DNA of 64,000 nucleotides. Source: Kibdelosporangium philippinense. GTDB lineage: Bacteria > Actinomycetota > Actinomycetes > Mycobacteriales > Pseudonocardiaceae. The DNA is taken from positions 2,728,001-2,792,000 of the forward strand of contig NZ_JAJVCN010000001.1 in NCBI RefSeq assembly GCF_021390435.2, in the 5' to 3' direction. Positions 20,365 to 30,110 of the stretch are shown piece after piece (position 1 is the first letter of the stretch; every line of letters begins with the position of its first letter). A program made the position numbers and the translations under genes. The notes below the pieces were generated by a model that saw only the letters and a list, made by a program, of their open reading frames with translations, was not told where the DNA came from and did not search any database.

Positions 20365-20407
20365 ACTGGGGGTCAAGGGGTCGCAGGTTCAAATCCTGTC
20401 GTCCCCA
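20365..20407 (+). other. tRNA 3'-end remnant, probable attachment site
   Basis: GGTCGCAGGTTCAAATCCTG forms a T-arm with the TTCAAAT loop, followed by a 7-nt acceptor strand (CGTCCCC) and A. No D-arm, anticodon arm or 5' acceptor strand precedes it. A lone tRNA 3' end is the usual scar of integrase-mediated insertion. No second copy was found in the window. Confidence 0.6.
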
Positions 20408-20453
20408 CGGTCGTAAGAAAGCCCTGTCCTGGGCGAAAACTCGGTTACCGGTT

Positions 20454-20530
20454 CTGGCACCGGCCGAGTGACTTCTTGGGTGCGGTGCTGCTTGTCGCGA
20501 GTTGCTACGCCACCGCAACGGCATTGGTGA
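20454..20530 (+). repeat. PAP2 phosphatase gene fragment, inverted copy of 50674-50750
   Basis: About 77 bp nearly identical to the reverse complement of part of the intact PAP2 gene. It encodes HRPSDFLGAVLLVASCYATA, the last catalytic motif of the family. Only a few base differences are seen. Its position directly after the tRNA remnant suggests a rearrangement boundary. Confidence 0.85.
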
Positions 20531-21086
20531 CGGAGCTCGGCCAATGGGACTTCCACCTCGCCGTCGCGCCGGTCCGCTTCGCTGGTGCGTCCGGCAGCCC
20601 GGTCAACCCGATCGCCACATTCTGACCGCGGGACTCTCGCCTTGATCACACGGCGGGTGCGGCACACAGACATGCCGATCCTTGTCATGGGCTCAGGTGT
20701 CGCCTACGCGCAGTGTGTCTGTCCGTGGTTGCCGAAAGAGGTTCGGTGTCAGCTTTCGGTGCGGGATCTCTCCGGTCCGCCGAGCGGATTAGATTCCCCG
20801 TGTGAGGAAATGAAGTGGTCGGCCCGCTTCTTTGGGGTAGCGGTTGCGGTGGGGGCGACAGTGGAACGTCAGCGTCTCGACAGCTTTACCCGGCTCTATT
20901 GTGGAATCACTCACTTGTGCTATACGCGGCGATCTGGGTAAGTCGTTGCTACACATGGATTTCACCACGAATGGGTGATCTGGGTCGGTACAGCATTCCA
21001 ACAGCCGACTTTCAGCCTGCGCTCAGAAAGTGATCTTACGTTGAAAAAAGTAAGCGATCTTTCGATCCAGTGTAGGAGTTCCCAAC
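20531..21086. other. Leader region of the Pls-like gene
   Basis: About 550 bp without a supported gene. AGGAG at 21073-21077 serves the synthetase start. An AT-richer stretch around 21030-21060 may hold the promoter. Confidence 0.4.
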
Positions 21087-24000
21087 ATGCGCAACCTGGT
21101 AGTCGCCGAGTCTACTTCGGACAGGCAGGCACGACTAGCGGCCCCTGCGCCGCGCACCCTGGTGGACATCTTCACGCGTACTGTGGCCCGGCACCCCCGT
21201 GCGGCCGCGCTTGACGACGGCGTCAACCGCCTCACTTACCGTGCGCTCGCCGACCGTGTCGAGCGCAGTGTTCGCAAGCTGCGGGCGCAGGGCATCGGGC
21301 CCGGTGACCGGGTCGGCATCGCGATCCCGTCCGGACGCTCCGAGCTCTACATTGGAATCCTCGCGGTGCTTGCCAGTGGCGCGGCCTACGTGCCAGCCGA
21401 CCATGATGAACCGGCGGAGCGTGCCGAGTTGGTATTCCGTGAGGCGGGAGTGTGCGCGGTCCTCGGAAGCGGCCTTTCTCTGCGGATGCGGCCCGATCTC
21501 GCGACGCCACAAGGTACTCGACGGTCACCGCGACTGGAAGACGATGCGTGGATCATCTTCACGTCCGGTTCAAGCGGTACACCGAAAGGCGTCGCGGTCA
21601 CGCATCGTTCGGCCGCCGCGTTCGTCGACGCTGAAGCTTCCTTGTTCGTGCCGGATCAGCCACTCGGCCCTGGCGACCGCGTACTCGCTGGGTTGTCGGT
21701 CGGTTTCGACGCCTCATGTGAGGAAATGTGGCTGGCCTGGCGGCACGGCGCCTGCCTTGTGCCCGCGCCGAGATCGGTGGTTCGCTCCGGCGCCGACCTC
21801 GGTCCTTGGTTGTCCGAAAGGGAAATCACGGTCGTGTCCACTGTGCCGACCCTTGCCGCGCTGTGGCAACCGAACTTGCTCAGCCAGGTCCGGCTGCTGA
21901 TCTTCGGCGGTGAAGCGTGCCCGGCCGAGCTCGTCGACCGTCTTGACGATGGCCGCCGTGAGGTGTGGAACACCTACGGCCCAACCGAGGCAACCGTCGT
22001 ATCGACCGCGACCCGGCTGTACGCGTCAGAACCGGTCCGGATCGGGGTTCCGCTGCCGGGCTGGCAGGTCGCCGTCGTCGACGCGGACGGGCGCCCGGTC
22101 GAACCGGGCGAAACCGGCGAGCTGATGATCGGGGGAGTCGGCTTGGCTCGATACCTCGACCTGGCGAAGGACGCGGCGGCGTACCCGCCGATGCCCCTGC
22201 TTGGTTGGGATCGCGGCTACCGCAGCGGTGACCTGGTTCGAGCCGAGCCCGAGGGACTCGTGTTCGTCGGTCGCGCGGACTCCCAGGTCAAGATTGGTGG
22301 GCGACGGATCGAACTCGGCGAGGTCGACGCCGCGCTGCTCACGTTGCCAGGCGTCAGCGCGGCCGCCTCGGTTGTCCACAATGGAATGGTGCTCGTCGGC
22401 TACGTCCAGCTCGACGATGGCGCTGGACCGTTTGACCAGTCGGCGGCGCGGGAACACCTAGCGAAACGTCTGCCGCACGGGCTGACCCCGACTCTTGCTG
22501 TGCTGCCGGAACTCCCGTTGAGTCCCGCCGGGAAAGTCGACCGCAAGGCGCTGCCGTGGCCGCTGCCCGCGCAACCGCCCAACGTCGAAGAGGTCGCGCC
22601 CGAACTGCGTGAGGATCTCGACTGGATCGCTGAGCAGTGGCGAGACCTGTTCGGCGTGATACCCGTGCCGGACTCCGACTTCTTCGCAGATGGCGGCACG
22701 AGCCTCGCCGCCGCCCGCCTTGTCTCCGCGCTCCGCCAACGGTTTCCCGACGCGTCGATCAGTGACGTTTACCAACATCCGACGTTGCTGGCGCTGACCG
22801 AACGGCTTGCGACGGCTACGGCGTCGACCGCCATGCTCGAAGAGCCGGTCGCGCCGATGCCGCGCCGTGCCGGGTTCGTGCAGAACGCGGTGTACGTGCT
22901 GATGATGTGGATTCCTGGCATCCGCTGGACGCTTGCCGTACTGCTCGGCGTCACCATTGTCGGTGCCCTGTCCGGCACCGCGATCCCCGCCACCACATGG
23001 GTTGCCCTCACCGCTGGTGTGGTGCTGCTGTTCTCCAGCGCGGGCCGGGCGGTGCTCGCCGGTCTGAGCGCACGTGTCCTGGTCGCCGGGCTGCGGCCGG
23101 GCGAATACCGCAAAGGCAGTTGGACGCACCTGCGATTGTGGGCCGCGGAACGGTTCGTTGCCGTCATCGGGGTTACCGGACTGCCCGGAACGGCATGGAA
23201 CGTCCTCTACGCACGGCTGCTCGGCAACACCATCGGCAGGGACGTCGACCTGCACTCGTTGCCGCCAGTGACCGGACTTGGCCGGTTCGGCGCCCGGTGC
23301 GCGATCGAGCCGGCTGTCGACCTCGCTGGCTGGTGGTTGGATGGGAACGTGTTGCGGGTCGGCACGGTCGAAATCGGTGCGGACGCGACCATTGGCGGTC
23401 ACAGTACCCTGATGCCAGGCAGCCTGGTCGGATCCGGCGCGACGGTCGAGCCGGGAACCAGCGTCCAAGGTGTGGTCGAAGCAACGAATGTCGCGGCGAT
23501 CCGGCCGCCTCGCCGCAGCCGCTGGCGAGTGGCTTTCGCGGCCGCCCCAACACTTTCCGGCACGATCATGCTGCTGTCGCTGTTGCCCGCGGTTGCCGTG
23601 TACACCTGGTTGGACCTCGAACCCGGTGAACTGCTGTCCGGGCTGGTGTGGGTCGTGCCCGCGATGGGCATCGTCACGCTGCTGGTCAACGTGACATTGA
23701 CCGCGGGCCTGATCCGGCTGACCGGGCGGTGGCTGCGGGTCGGCGAGCATCCCGTGCTCAGCAAGGCAGGCTGGTCCGCCTGGCTGATCCAACGAATGAT
23801 GACCAGTGTGCGCGAAAGCGCGTTCGCGCTCTACGCCAGCCTGGCCACGCCCGTCTGGCTGCGGCTGCTCGGCGCATCGATCGGACCGCGCACCGAAGCG
23901 TCCACTGTGGTCGGAATCCCGCACATGATGTCCGTCGGGTCAGGAAGTTTCCTGGCCGACAACACCACTGTCGCGCCCTACCGGCTGTCCGGCGGATGGC

Positions 24001-24890
24001 TGCGGATCGGCAAGGCCACGGTGGCTGATCAGGCGTTCGTCGGCAACTCCGCCGAGGTCGCACCGGGCCGTGAAGTCCAGTCCAGTTCACTGATCGGTGT
24101 GCTTTCCCAGGCTCCTGAGACATCCTCGCCGGGCACATCGTGGCTCGGGCGGCCGGAAATCGAGATCCCACGCCGCGCTGACCAAGTCGACGCGGCCCGG
24201 ACTTACCAGCCTTCGCGACGGCTCGTCGTGCAGCGTGTGCTGGTCGAACTGACCCGGCTGGTGCCGCTCGCACTGAGCGCGACGTTGGGCTATCTGGTGT
24301 TCGCTGTTCTCGAAGCTGTCGCGGCGACGTACGGAATCGTAGCCGTGATCGTCGTTTCCGGTCCCGTCCTGCTTGGTGCGGGCGCCATCGCGACAGTGCT
24401 GGCGATAGGCGCGAAGTGGTTGCTGAACCGAAAGATCCGGGCCGCCGAGCATCCATTGTGGAGCGCCTTCGTCTGGCGCAACGAACTGGTCGCCGTCTAC
24501 TTCGAAGAGTTGACGACGCGCTGGCTCGGCCCCGGCCTGCTCGGCACGCCCTTGTATAACGCAGTCCTGCGCGCCAACGGCGCGAAAATCGGCCGCGGCG
24601 TCTACTGCGAGACAAAGTGGCTGCCCGAACCGGACTTGGTCACTGCGGGGGATGGCGTGGTGGTCAATCGTGGCTGTGTCGTTCAGACCCATCTGTTCCA
24701 GGACCGCATCCTGCGTCTAGGTCAGGTGCGGCTTGATTCCGGCACCACCCTTGGGCCACACACCGTGGCCCTCCTGGACACCCGTCTCGGCAAGGACTGT
24801 TCGATCGGAGCGAACTCCCTTGTCATGCGCGGAGAGGCGATCCCAGCGCGCCGGCGTTTCGAAGGCAATCCCGTCGCACCCGCCGCCTAG
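21087..24890 (+). CDS. Pls-like single-module NRPS (A-T-membrane/hexapeptide domains)
   Basis: 1267 aa. Order: adenylation domain (about aa 25-480, with FTSGSSGTPKG, NTYGPTEAT and SPAGKVDRKAL), a carrier domain (FFADGGTSLAA, Ser near aa 537), then a long C-terminal part of about six membrane helices. Three soluble blocks with hexapeptide-like turns lie between the helices. This is the architecture of epsilon-poly-lysine synthetase and its relatives, which polymerise one amino acid without a thioesterase. By alignment with GrsA the pocket reads D-A-E-S-I-G-T-V-V plus Lys; the acidic third position suits a basic substrate. Start ATG with AGGAG nine bases upstream. No dedicated hydrolase or exporter lies nearby. 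The product is inference. Confidence 0.85.
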   Translation: MRNLVVAESTSDRQARLAAPAPRTLVDIFTRTVARHPRAAALDDGVNRLTYRALADRVERSVRKLRAQGIGPGDRVGIAIPSGRSELYIGILAVLASGAAYVPADHDEPAERAELVFREAGVCAVLGSGLSLRMRPDLATPQGTRRSPRLEDDAWIIFTSGSSGTPKGVAVTHRSAAAFVDAEASLFVPDQPLGPGDRVLAGLSVGFDASCEEMWLAWRHGACLVPAPRSVVRSGADLGPWLSEREITVVSTVPTLAALWQPNLLSQVRLLIFGGEACPAELVDRLDDGRREVWNTYGPTEATVVSTATRLYASEPVRIGVPLPGWQVAVVDADGRPVEPGETGELMIGGVGLARYLDLAKDAAAYPPMPLLGWDRGYRSGDLVRAEPEGLVFVGRADSQVKIGGRRIELGEVDAALLTLPGVSAAASVVHNGMVLVGYVQLDDGAGPFDQSAAREHLAKRLPHGLTPTLAVLPELPLSPAGKVDRKALPWPLPAQPPNVEEVAPELREDLDWIAEQWRDLFGVIPVPDSDFFADGGTSLAAARLVSALRQRFPDASISDVYQHPTLLALTERLATATASTAMLEEPVAPMPRRAGFVQNAVYVLMMWIPGIRWTLAVLLGVTIVGALSGTAIPATTWVALTAGVVLLFSSAGRAVLAGLSARVLVAGLRPGEYRKGSWTHLRLWAAERFVAVIGVTGLPGTAWNVLYARLLGNTIGRDVDLHSLPPVTGLGRFGARCAIEPAVDLAGWWLDGNVLRVGTVEIGADATIGGHSTLMPGSLVGSGATVEPGTSVQGVVEATNVAAIRPPRRSRWRVAFAAAPTLSGTIMLLSLLPAVAVYTWLDLEPGELLSGLVWVVPAMGIVTLLVNVTLTAGLIRLTGRWLRVGEHPVLSKAGWSAWLIQRMMTSVRESAFALYASLATPVWLRLLGASIGPRTEASTVVGIPHMMSVGSGSFLADNTTVAPYRLSGGWLRIGKATVADQAFVGNSAEVAPGREVQSSSLIGVLSQAPETSSPGTSWLGRPEIEIPRRADQVDAARTYQPSRRLVVQRVLVELTRLVPLALSATLGYLVFAVLEAVAATYGIVAVIVVSGPVLLGAGAIATVLAIGAKWLLNRKIRAAEHPLWSAFVWRNELVAVYFEELTTRWLGPGLLGTPLYNAVLRANGAKIGRGVYCETKWLPEPDLVTAGDGVVVNRGCVVQTHLFQDRILRLGQVRLDSGTTLGPHTVALLDTRLGKDCSIGANSLVMRGEAIPARRRFEGNPVAPAA

Positions 24891-24921
24891 ACACCCGGTG
24901 GTGCGGGCGAGGTGCAGGTGA

Positions 24922-25003
24922 TGGTCATCGCTGATCACCGGCTGCGCCAGAGAGTTCCAGGTCAGTGCGCCAAACGATGTTGGGGTTGTAGATCGACTCG
25001 CTT
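24922..25003. repeat. Dispersed repeat, part A (copy 1)
   Basis: Closely matches 49748-49842. The best-kept block is GAGTTCCAGGTCAGTGCGCC, preceded by GGTCATCGC-N-GATCACCGG. Non-coding, downstream of the synthetase gene. Confidence 0.8.
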
Positions 25004-25061
25004 GGACACATCAGTGCCCCACGGCCTCACGTTCGATCCGAACGAAACGAGACCGTGGGGT
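25004..25061. repeat. Dispersed repeat, part B hairpin (copy 1)
   Basis: It shares GGACACATCAGTGCCCCACG with 28939-28996. Outer arms CCCCACGG(C)CTC / GAGACCGTGGGG and inner arms CGTTCG / CGAACG make a long stem. It lies between convergent genes and could act as a bidirectional terminator. Confidence 0.8.
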
Positions 25062-25083
25062 CGAAGTGATCCGGTGTCGGGGT

Positions 25084-25432
25084 TCACCGGTCCCGGCTTT
25101 CTCGTTGTTCGATGAACCATGCGGCGAGTTGGACGCGGGTGGTGAAATCCAGCTTGGTCAGGATGTGCCCGATGTGGGCCTCGGCGGTGCGCTGGGCGAT
25201 CATCAGCTGGGCTGCGATGTCCTTGTTGGACAGTCCGTCCGCGACCAGTTCGGCGACTTGCTGCTCCCGGGGAGTCAACGGGCTCGCCACGGTTTTCGTC
25301 GCGGTGGCGGCGGAGGTGGCGGACGCGGGTTTCTCGCCGAGTGCGTACGCGACGGCCTGGTCGAGTCTCGCCGGACGAACCTCTCCAGCAAGCCGAAGCC
25401 ATCGCAGCAGTCCGCGCCAGGCTCGACGACGA
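25084..25432 (-). pseudogene. C-terminal LuxR HTH fragment
   Basis: About 115 codons. The C terminus is a complete LuxR helix-turn-helix ([20 protein letters not shown], then [14 protein letters not shown]). The residues before it ([14 protein letters not shown]) match the linker of large LuxR-type ATPases. A stop codon near 25432 closes the frame, and the IS630 element begins 30 bp further on, so the rest of the gene is gone. Confidence 0.75.
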
Positions 25433-25462
25433 AGTCATCCGGCGCCCTTGTGCATGCCATTA

Positions 25463-26638
25463 AAGATCTTTCGGTATTTGAGTGAATTGTGTCATAGGGA
25501 AAGGCCGGTATGGTCGAGGAAGTTGAAGCACAGTTGGTAGCTGCTGCCGACACGTTCCAGGCCGGCCTGGGTGGCGGTGTGGGCCTCGTCGATGGTGTCC
25601 GGGCACAAGTTGGCCAGCTCGGTGGCTTTGACGTTGCCCCACACCATTTCCATCGGGTTGAGGTCGGGGGCGTAGCCGGGCAACGGTTCCACGCGCAGCC
25701 AGTGTCGTTGGGTGGCCAGCCATTCCTTCATGGCCGCGGAACGGTGGGCGGGCAGGCCGTCCCAGATCAGGGTGACTTTCTGGCGGTCAAGGTGATCGAG
25801 CAGAGCGGTGAGGAACTCGATCAGCGAGGCGGTGTTGTAGGCGCCTTCTTTGATGCCGAACACGAACACGGCCTCGCTGCGGTCGGGCCGGTAGGCCAGC
25901 GCGCCGGACATCGACAGGCGTTTCCAGGAGAACCGGTGGGTCAGCACCGGGGTCTGGCCGCGTGGCGCCCAGGTGGCCCGGACTACGGGCAGCAGGGAGA
26001 ATCCGGACTCGTCCTGGAAGCAGATCCAGGCCCTTCGGCGCCGGGCGCTTTTTTTATGCGTGGCCACTCCTTTTTCACCCACCTGTCGATGGCCTCCTGG
26101 TCGCGTTCGGTGGCGCGGCGGGCGGGACGCTGCCTGCTCCAGCCCAGCCGCTCGCGCAGGATCGTCCAGGTCTGGGTTTGCGAGTACCGCACCCCGGTGA
26201 GTTTCTCGATGACCTTGGCCACCCGTGCCAGTGTCCACATGTCGGTCGGGAATCCGTTCGCCTTCGGTCCCTGCGCCAGCGCGCCGGCCACCTCGGCCAC
26301 CTGCTCGTCGGTCAGCTTGGGCAGCCGCCCGGCACGGCCAGCCCCGGCCAATGCCTGCCGTCCGCCGGCCGACCACGCCCGGTGCCACCGTGAGGCGGTC
26401 TGCGCCGAGACTCCCAACTCCACCACCACATCGACCTGCCGCTTGCCGCGGTCGAACATCTCCGCTGCCCGCATCCGGCGTTCTCGCAACGCCTCAAAAT
26501 CACGGCGGGCAGCTACTTTCTTGCTGCTACGGGCTTTCCGACGCTGGCCGGCCGATCGTGACGGTTCTGGCATACCACGATTGTCCTACCAGGCAAGGCG
26601 TATCACCCGCAACGACTCACCCTATTACGAAAGATCTT
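25463..26638 (-). mobile_element. IS630-family insertion sequence
   Basis: 1176 bp. Inverted ends AAGATCTTTCGG (left) and CGAAAGATCTT (right), flanked by a TA target duplication (25461-25462 and 26639-26640), as expected for IS630/mariner elements. It landed 7 bp after the stop of the GNAT gene at 26647. Confidence 0.92.
25492..26573 (-). CDS. IS630 transposase, two frames joined by -1 frameshift
   Basis: OrfA (from the ATG at 26573) holds the helix-turn-helix part (FDRGKRQVDVVVELGVSAQT). OrfB holds the DDE catalytic domain: FQDESGFSLL, LIWDGLPAHRS and YAPDLNPMEMVW supply the D, D and E. The frames meet at a run of seven A (codons ATA AAA AAA G) near 26047-26055. Slipping back one base yields a continuous protein of about 360 aa. 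Programmed -1 frameshifting at A-runs is known for many IS elements. Confidence 0.88.
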
Positions 26639-26646
26639 TAACGCAG

Positions 26647-27447
26647 TCAAGCCTTCAAGTTGTAGAAGTGGATCGGAGAGTTCGGTTTGAAGCCGATACG
26701 CGGATACACAGGCGCCCCAGCGGCAGTCGCGTGCAGTGTCGCCCGTGTCAGTCCGGTCGCCCGATTGGCTTCGTACAGGGACTTGCGTGTCACAGCCTCG
26801 CCGTAACCTCTGCGCTCCCACTGAGGATCAGTGGCGACGAGTACGACAAATAGACAACCATCCGTTTCCACCGTCCCTGCGCATGTCACTGGAATCCCGT
26901 CCCGCAATCCCAGGTATGCGTGCACTTCGGTCTTCCACAGCGTGGAGCCGACGAGCCCGTCGCGCCCGTCCTCCAACGCGAATCCGTAGGCACGCGAATT
27001 GATGTCCGCATAGGACTGCAGTTGCTCGTCTGTCGTCACACGCACGAACGTGAGGTCAGGGTGCGATGGCTCGGGAATGGGGAGCAGGTCTCCGGCCATG
27101 CCGATGCCCGAAAAGGCGAGATCGAGACCTGCCCGCTCGGCCGCTGCGGGCAGCGCTGCTCGTGTCTCGTCTTCGAGGAGATCCTCGAAGAGCCATAGGA
27201 AGCCTGGAAGACGTTTGGAGCGCATGATCTCTGCTGCCTGGCTCAACCGTCGCGTGACAAGGTCGAGTTCCGCATCGGCCTCGGTGAACGTAATGCAGTT
27301 CCAGAACGCGAACTTGCTGTCGGCCCAGCGAACAGCGATGCCGGGAAGGTCTCGCACGTCCGCATCCGGTGTCCGATCGAGTACCATCGCACGCCATCCT
27401 GTGGCGAGCTGTTGCATTGATTCGATTGAATCGGTGAAATCCGACAT
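26647..27447 (-). CDS. GNAT-family N-acetyltransferase
   Basis: 266 aa. The C-terminal half is a GNAT fold (FVVLVATDPQWERRGYGEAV is motif A; LHATAAGAPVYPRIGFKPNS is the motif B end). The N-terminal half resembles a second, degenerate GNAT-like domain, as in tandem GNATs. The substrate is unknown. The ATG at 27447 has AAGGA six bases upstream and is favoured over the GTG directly before it. The gene is intact despite the IS630 insertion just past its stop. Confidence 0.8.
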   Translation of the reverse strand: MSDFTDSIESMQQLATGWRAMVLDRTPDADVRDLPGIAVRWADSKFAFWNCITFTEADAELDLVTRRLSQAAEIMRSKRLPGFLWLFEDLLEDETRAALPAAAERAGLDLAFSGIGMAGDLLPIPEPSHPDLTFVRVTTDEQLQSYADINSRAYGFALEDGRDGLVGSTLWKTEVHAYLGLRDGIPVTCAGTVETDGCLFVVLVATDPQWERRGYGEAVTRKSLYEANRATGLTRATLHATAAGAPVYPRIGFKPNSPIHFYNLKA

Positions 27448-27999
27448 CACGGTCCTTACTGTCTACTTTGGATCTCAATCGTAGTTCAAATCGCCACGTC
27501 AGGCCGTACTGATATGTGCCTGAGGGGGTGAATCGTCCTGAGTAGCGTGGCTTTTCCCTTGGCGTAAAAGCGCCAATCGGCGTTGTGAGGCACGATGATG
27601 CGGCCCTGTCGATCCATAGAGGACGAACGGGCCACTCAGTGTAGGCGGCCCATTCGATGTGTCTCAACCGTGCATAACGGACTGTGGAATGAACCGCCCC
27701 GGGTCGGATCGTACGCGCACGTGCCAGTTCCCGTTGCGTAACACTGGTCAGGTGCGTCCGTTCACCAACGGCCACCCGGAGGATGTCAGTTCTTATGTGG
27801 ACTCTGACGTCTACCGGTTGTCGGCTTCGGTGTCCGGCTATGGCTGGAGTGTTCAGGTGGACGCTGGAAGTCGCGGTACGGGTGCCCGCACCGTGGAGGA
27901 GGTCGACGGCTTGCTCAGTTCGGTCTCTTCCGGTTCTCGTGAACTGAATGGCAGAGGTGAGTCCCACGAATTAGACGGGTGCGGACGAGATGGAAACCC
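27448..27999. other. Intergenic, one weak small ORF
   Basis: A plus-strand frame from 27659 reads plausible protein-like sequence (VYRLSASVSGYGWSVQVDAG) between about 27780 and 27960, but it lacks a clear start and no family is recognised. Otherwise nothing seen. Confidence 0.35.
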
Positions 28000-28722
28000 T
28001 CACGTACCGGTTTGCTGGCGGATCCAGGACAGGTGCGCGGCGATGCCGGTGTACAGCGTCGTGGTGGCGCATTCGCCGTTGTTGTCGCCGGGACCGCTGG
28101 CCTCGCCGACCAGGGTCCAGTTCGCGCGAGTGCCAGTGATCGCCGGTCCGCCGGAGTCGCCGTGGCAGGCGGACTGACCTCGTCCGCCCGAGACGCACAC
28201 GTCCTTGGCGGTTCCGCCACCGGCCATGCAACGACTGCTGGGAAGGACGGTCAGGTCGATCTCTTGCAATGTGACCGGAGTAGAACAGCTCGGCCAGCTC
28301 GTGCACCCCCAGCCGGTCAGCCGGACGGGGCTACCGGCGGCGGGATTGGTCTCCGCCATCCGCACCGGGGCGGACCGGGCGGGTGTGGACAGGTGCATCA
28401 GGGCCAGATCGGTTCCGGGCTTGGTGACGCGACGGTCGATCTGTCTGACCTCACCACCAGAATTCTTGTCGGTCGAGCCGATCCGCGCCTGCGACGCATT
28501 GCCGCAGTGGTTGGCTGTGACAATCCATTGGGGCGCGACCAGGCTGCCACCGCACTTGTTGCTCAACGCGACCATGAACGAATACGTCTCGGTGGCATTG
28601 TGCCCGCCGATGATGCTCGGCTGGGCGCCGCCAGCGGGTTCCGCCGCGTTCGCGGCCGTCGCGCTTACCGCCGGGAACGCGAGCGTGCACGTCCCAAACG
28701 CGGCGATGAGGACCTTGCGCAT
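28000..28722 (-). CDS. Secreted trypsin-like serine protease (S1)
   Basis: 240 aa. Sec signal peptide (MRKVLIAAFGTCTLAFPAVS, cleaved near ANAA), then the mature start IIGG. The triad is visible: His in TANHCG (commonly TAAHC), Asp in GTDLALMHL and Ser in CHGDSGGPA. Six or more cysteines suit disulfides. The ATG at 28722 is chosen for its GGGAGAG ribosome-binding site and signal peptide; the open frame upstream is not coding. Specificity is not certain from sequence. Confidence 0.92.
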   Translation of the reverse strand: MRKVLIAAFGTCTLAFPAVSATAANAAEPAGGAQPSIIGGHNATETYSFMVALSNKCGGSLVAPQWIVTANHCGNASQARIGSTDKNSGGEVRQIDRRVTKPGTDLALMHLSTPARSAPVRMAETNPAAGSPVRLTGWGCTSWPSCSTPVTLQEIDLTVLPSSRCMAGGGTAKDVCVSGGRGQSACHGDSGGPAITGTRANWTLVGEASGPGDNNGECATTTLYTGIAAHLSWIRQQTGT

Positions 28723-29048
28723 AGGACTCTCCCAATCGACAGCCAACGCCGTCTCCGGACAAAGATTCACCAGCCGTGCGCTTGCGGGAAAGACAGTGTC
28801 GCAGCGGTCGGGTGTCAAGGGATGCCTCTGTCGTGAATTGGACATCAGGCCAGGGGCGGCGTAGCGCTCAACAGGTCATCGCCGCATGTCAAGCCGCTGC
28901 TCAGGTAGGCGAAGACGGGTGAATGGTGTGCAAGATCTCGGACACATCAGTGCCCCACGGCTCGCGTTTGATTCGAACGACATGAGACCGTGGGGTTTGT
29001 CTGTGACGACGGCGACCTCGTATCGCGGCCGCGACCAGCACACGCAGT
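28723..29048. other. Protease leader and repeat B region
   Basis: No gene seen; it includes the promoter side of the protease gene and repeat B copy 2. Confidence 0.45.
28939..28996. repeat. Dispersed repeat, part B hairpin (copy 2)
   Basis: Arms CCCCACGG (28953-28960) and the GAGACCGTGGGG end (28984-28995) form the same hairpin as copy 1, with about eight base differences, some of them compensating for stem pairing. Part A is absent here. Confidence 0.78.
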
Positions 29049-29390
29049 TCACGCTTGTCGACTCAGTGCCAGACGGTCGAACTTTCCGTTGACATTGAGC
29101 GGAAACGAGTCTTGATGCTGGTATCGATGCGGCACCATGTAGATCGGCAAGTGCTCGCGGAGCAACCGGGTCAGTTCGCCGGTGGTGACCGGCTCGCCGG
29201 TGTAAAGGGCGACGAGTTCCGTGTCACCCGTGCGCGGGGATGCGACCACGACGACGTCGGCAACGGCGGGATGCTTGCGGATGGCGGCTTCGATCTCGCC
29301 GAGTTCCACCCGGTAGCCACGGATCTTTATCTGGTTGTCCACTCGTCCCAGATGGACCATTCCGTCTTCAGCAAGGAAGAACTGGCGGCG
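29049..29390 (-). pseudogene. NRPS adenylation-domain C-terminal fragment
   Basis: Motif A8 (LGRVDNQIKIRGYRVELGEI) and A10 (FPLNVNGKFDRLAL) of an amino-acid adenylation domain are clear, preceded by FFLAEDGM. Nothing upstream belongs to the rest of an A domain, and no carrier domain follows, so it is a fragment. A complete NRPS would be several times longer. Confidence 0.8.
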
Positions 29391-29429
29391 ATCGTACCTT
29401 TATCCACGCGGAGGACAACGACCGTGGAC

Positions 29430-29788
29430 CCGCCCTCGACGCGGCGTTGAAGCCGGCCGGAGTCACGCCGGAGCAGCTGCGCGAGTTCAACTCGTACATG
29501 TGGGCGCCGGACGCCGAGAAACGCCGCCAGAACAGGTTCACCGAACTCAAGGCGACTGCCACTGGGCGCGACTCCGAACGAGACTCGATGCGCATCTGGA
29601 TGTCCGTGCCGAACGACAGCCTGTACAACTCCAGAGCGATCGACCTCTCCCAATATGTCGGCAATAACCCTGAGATGCCAAGGGACGCGCGGTTCGAAGC
29701 CTGTAAGGCGGCCAACCTTGAGAAGATCAGCCCCACCTACCTGCGGTACATCCCAGTCGGCCCGTTGCAGTTTCCGCGCGGCCGCTGA
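29430..29788 (+). pseudogene. C-terminal fragment of an unidentified protein
   Basis: About 115 codons read as good coding sequence (AGVTPEQLREFNSYMWAPDA and MRIWMSVPNDSLYNSRAIDL), without an own start and directly abutting the NRPS fragment on the other strand. Family not recognised. Confidence 0.45.
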
Positions 29789-29949
29789 ACTCCTGGCAGG
29801 GGACGGTCACGGCACCCGCGGTAGCCGACCGCTACGCGGGTCACCTCTTTCAACACGTCCCATGTGGACAGTTGGCGGCAGATCGGGATTGACCTTTCCG
29901 GTCTCTCAAACCCGTGCTCGCGGGTCCGGAGTTGACGGCAGGGAGGCGG

Positions 29950-30110
29950 CCACAAGCCGGCCCACCTGGTCAAGCAGGCGGGTTTCCCTCGCACGACACG
30001 CATCGAGGACTTCGACTTCGTCGCGAACCCGAACGTCCCGCCCGCTCTCGTCCACATCCTCGCCAAGGGCGCCTGGATCGCCCGCGAAACCCGAGACTTG
30101 CCACAGCCAA
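29950..30110 (+). pseudogene. IS21-type IstB helper ATPase fragment
   Basis: The frame KQAGFPRTTRIEDFDFVANP and then LAKGAWIARE matches the N-terminal region of IstB proteins, just before the Walker A motif, which is absent. No istA is nearby. Confidence 0.6.

Noticed and set aside
20272..20410. Complete tRNA gene
   Set aside because: Only the T-arm and 3' acceptor strand can be formed; no 5' half.
22458..23924. 488-codon antisense frame within the synthetase gene
   Set aside because: Antisense shadow of a high-GC gene; no protein-like pattern.
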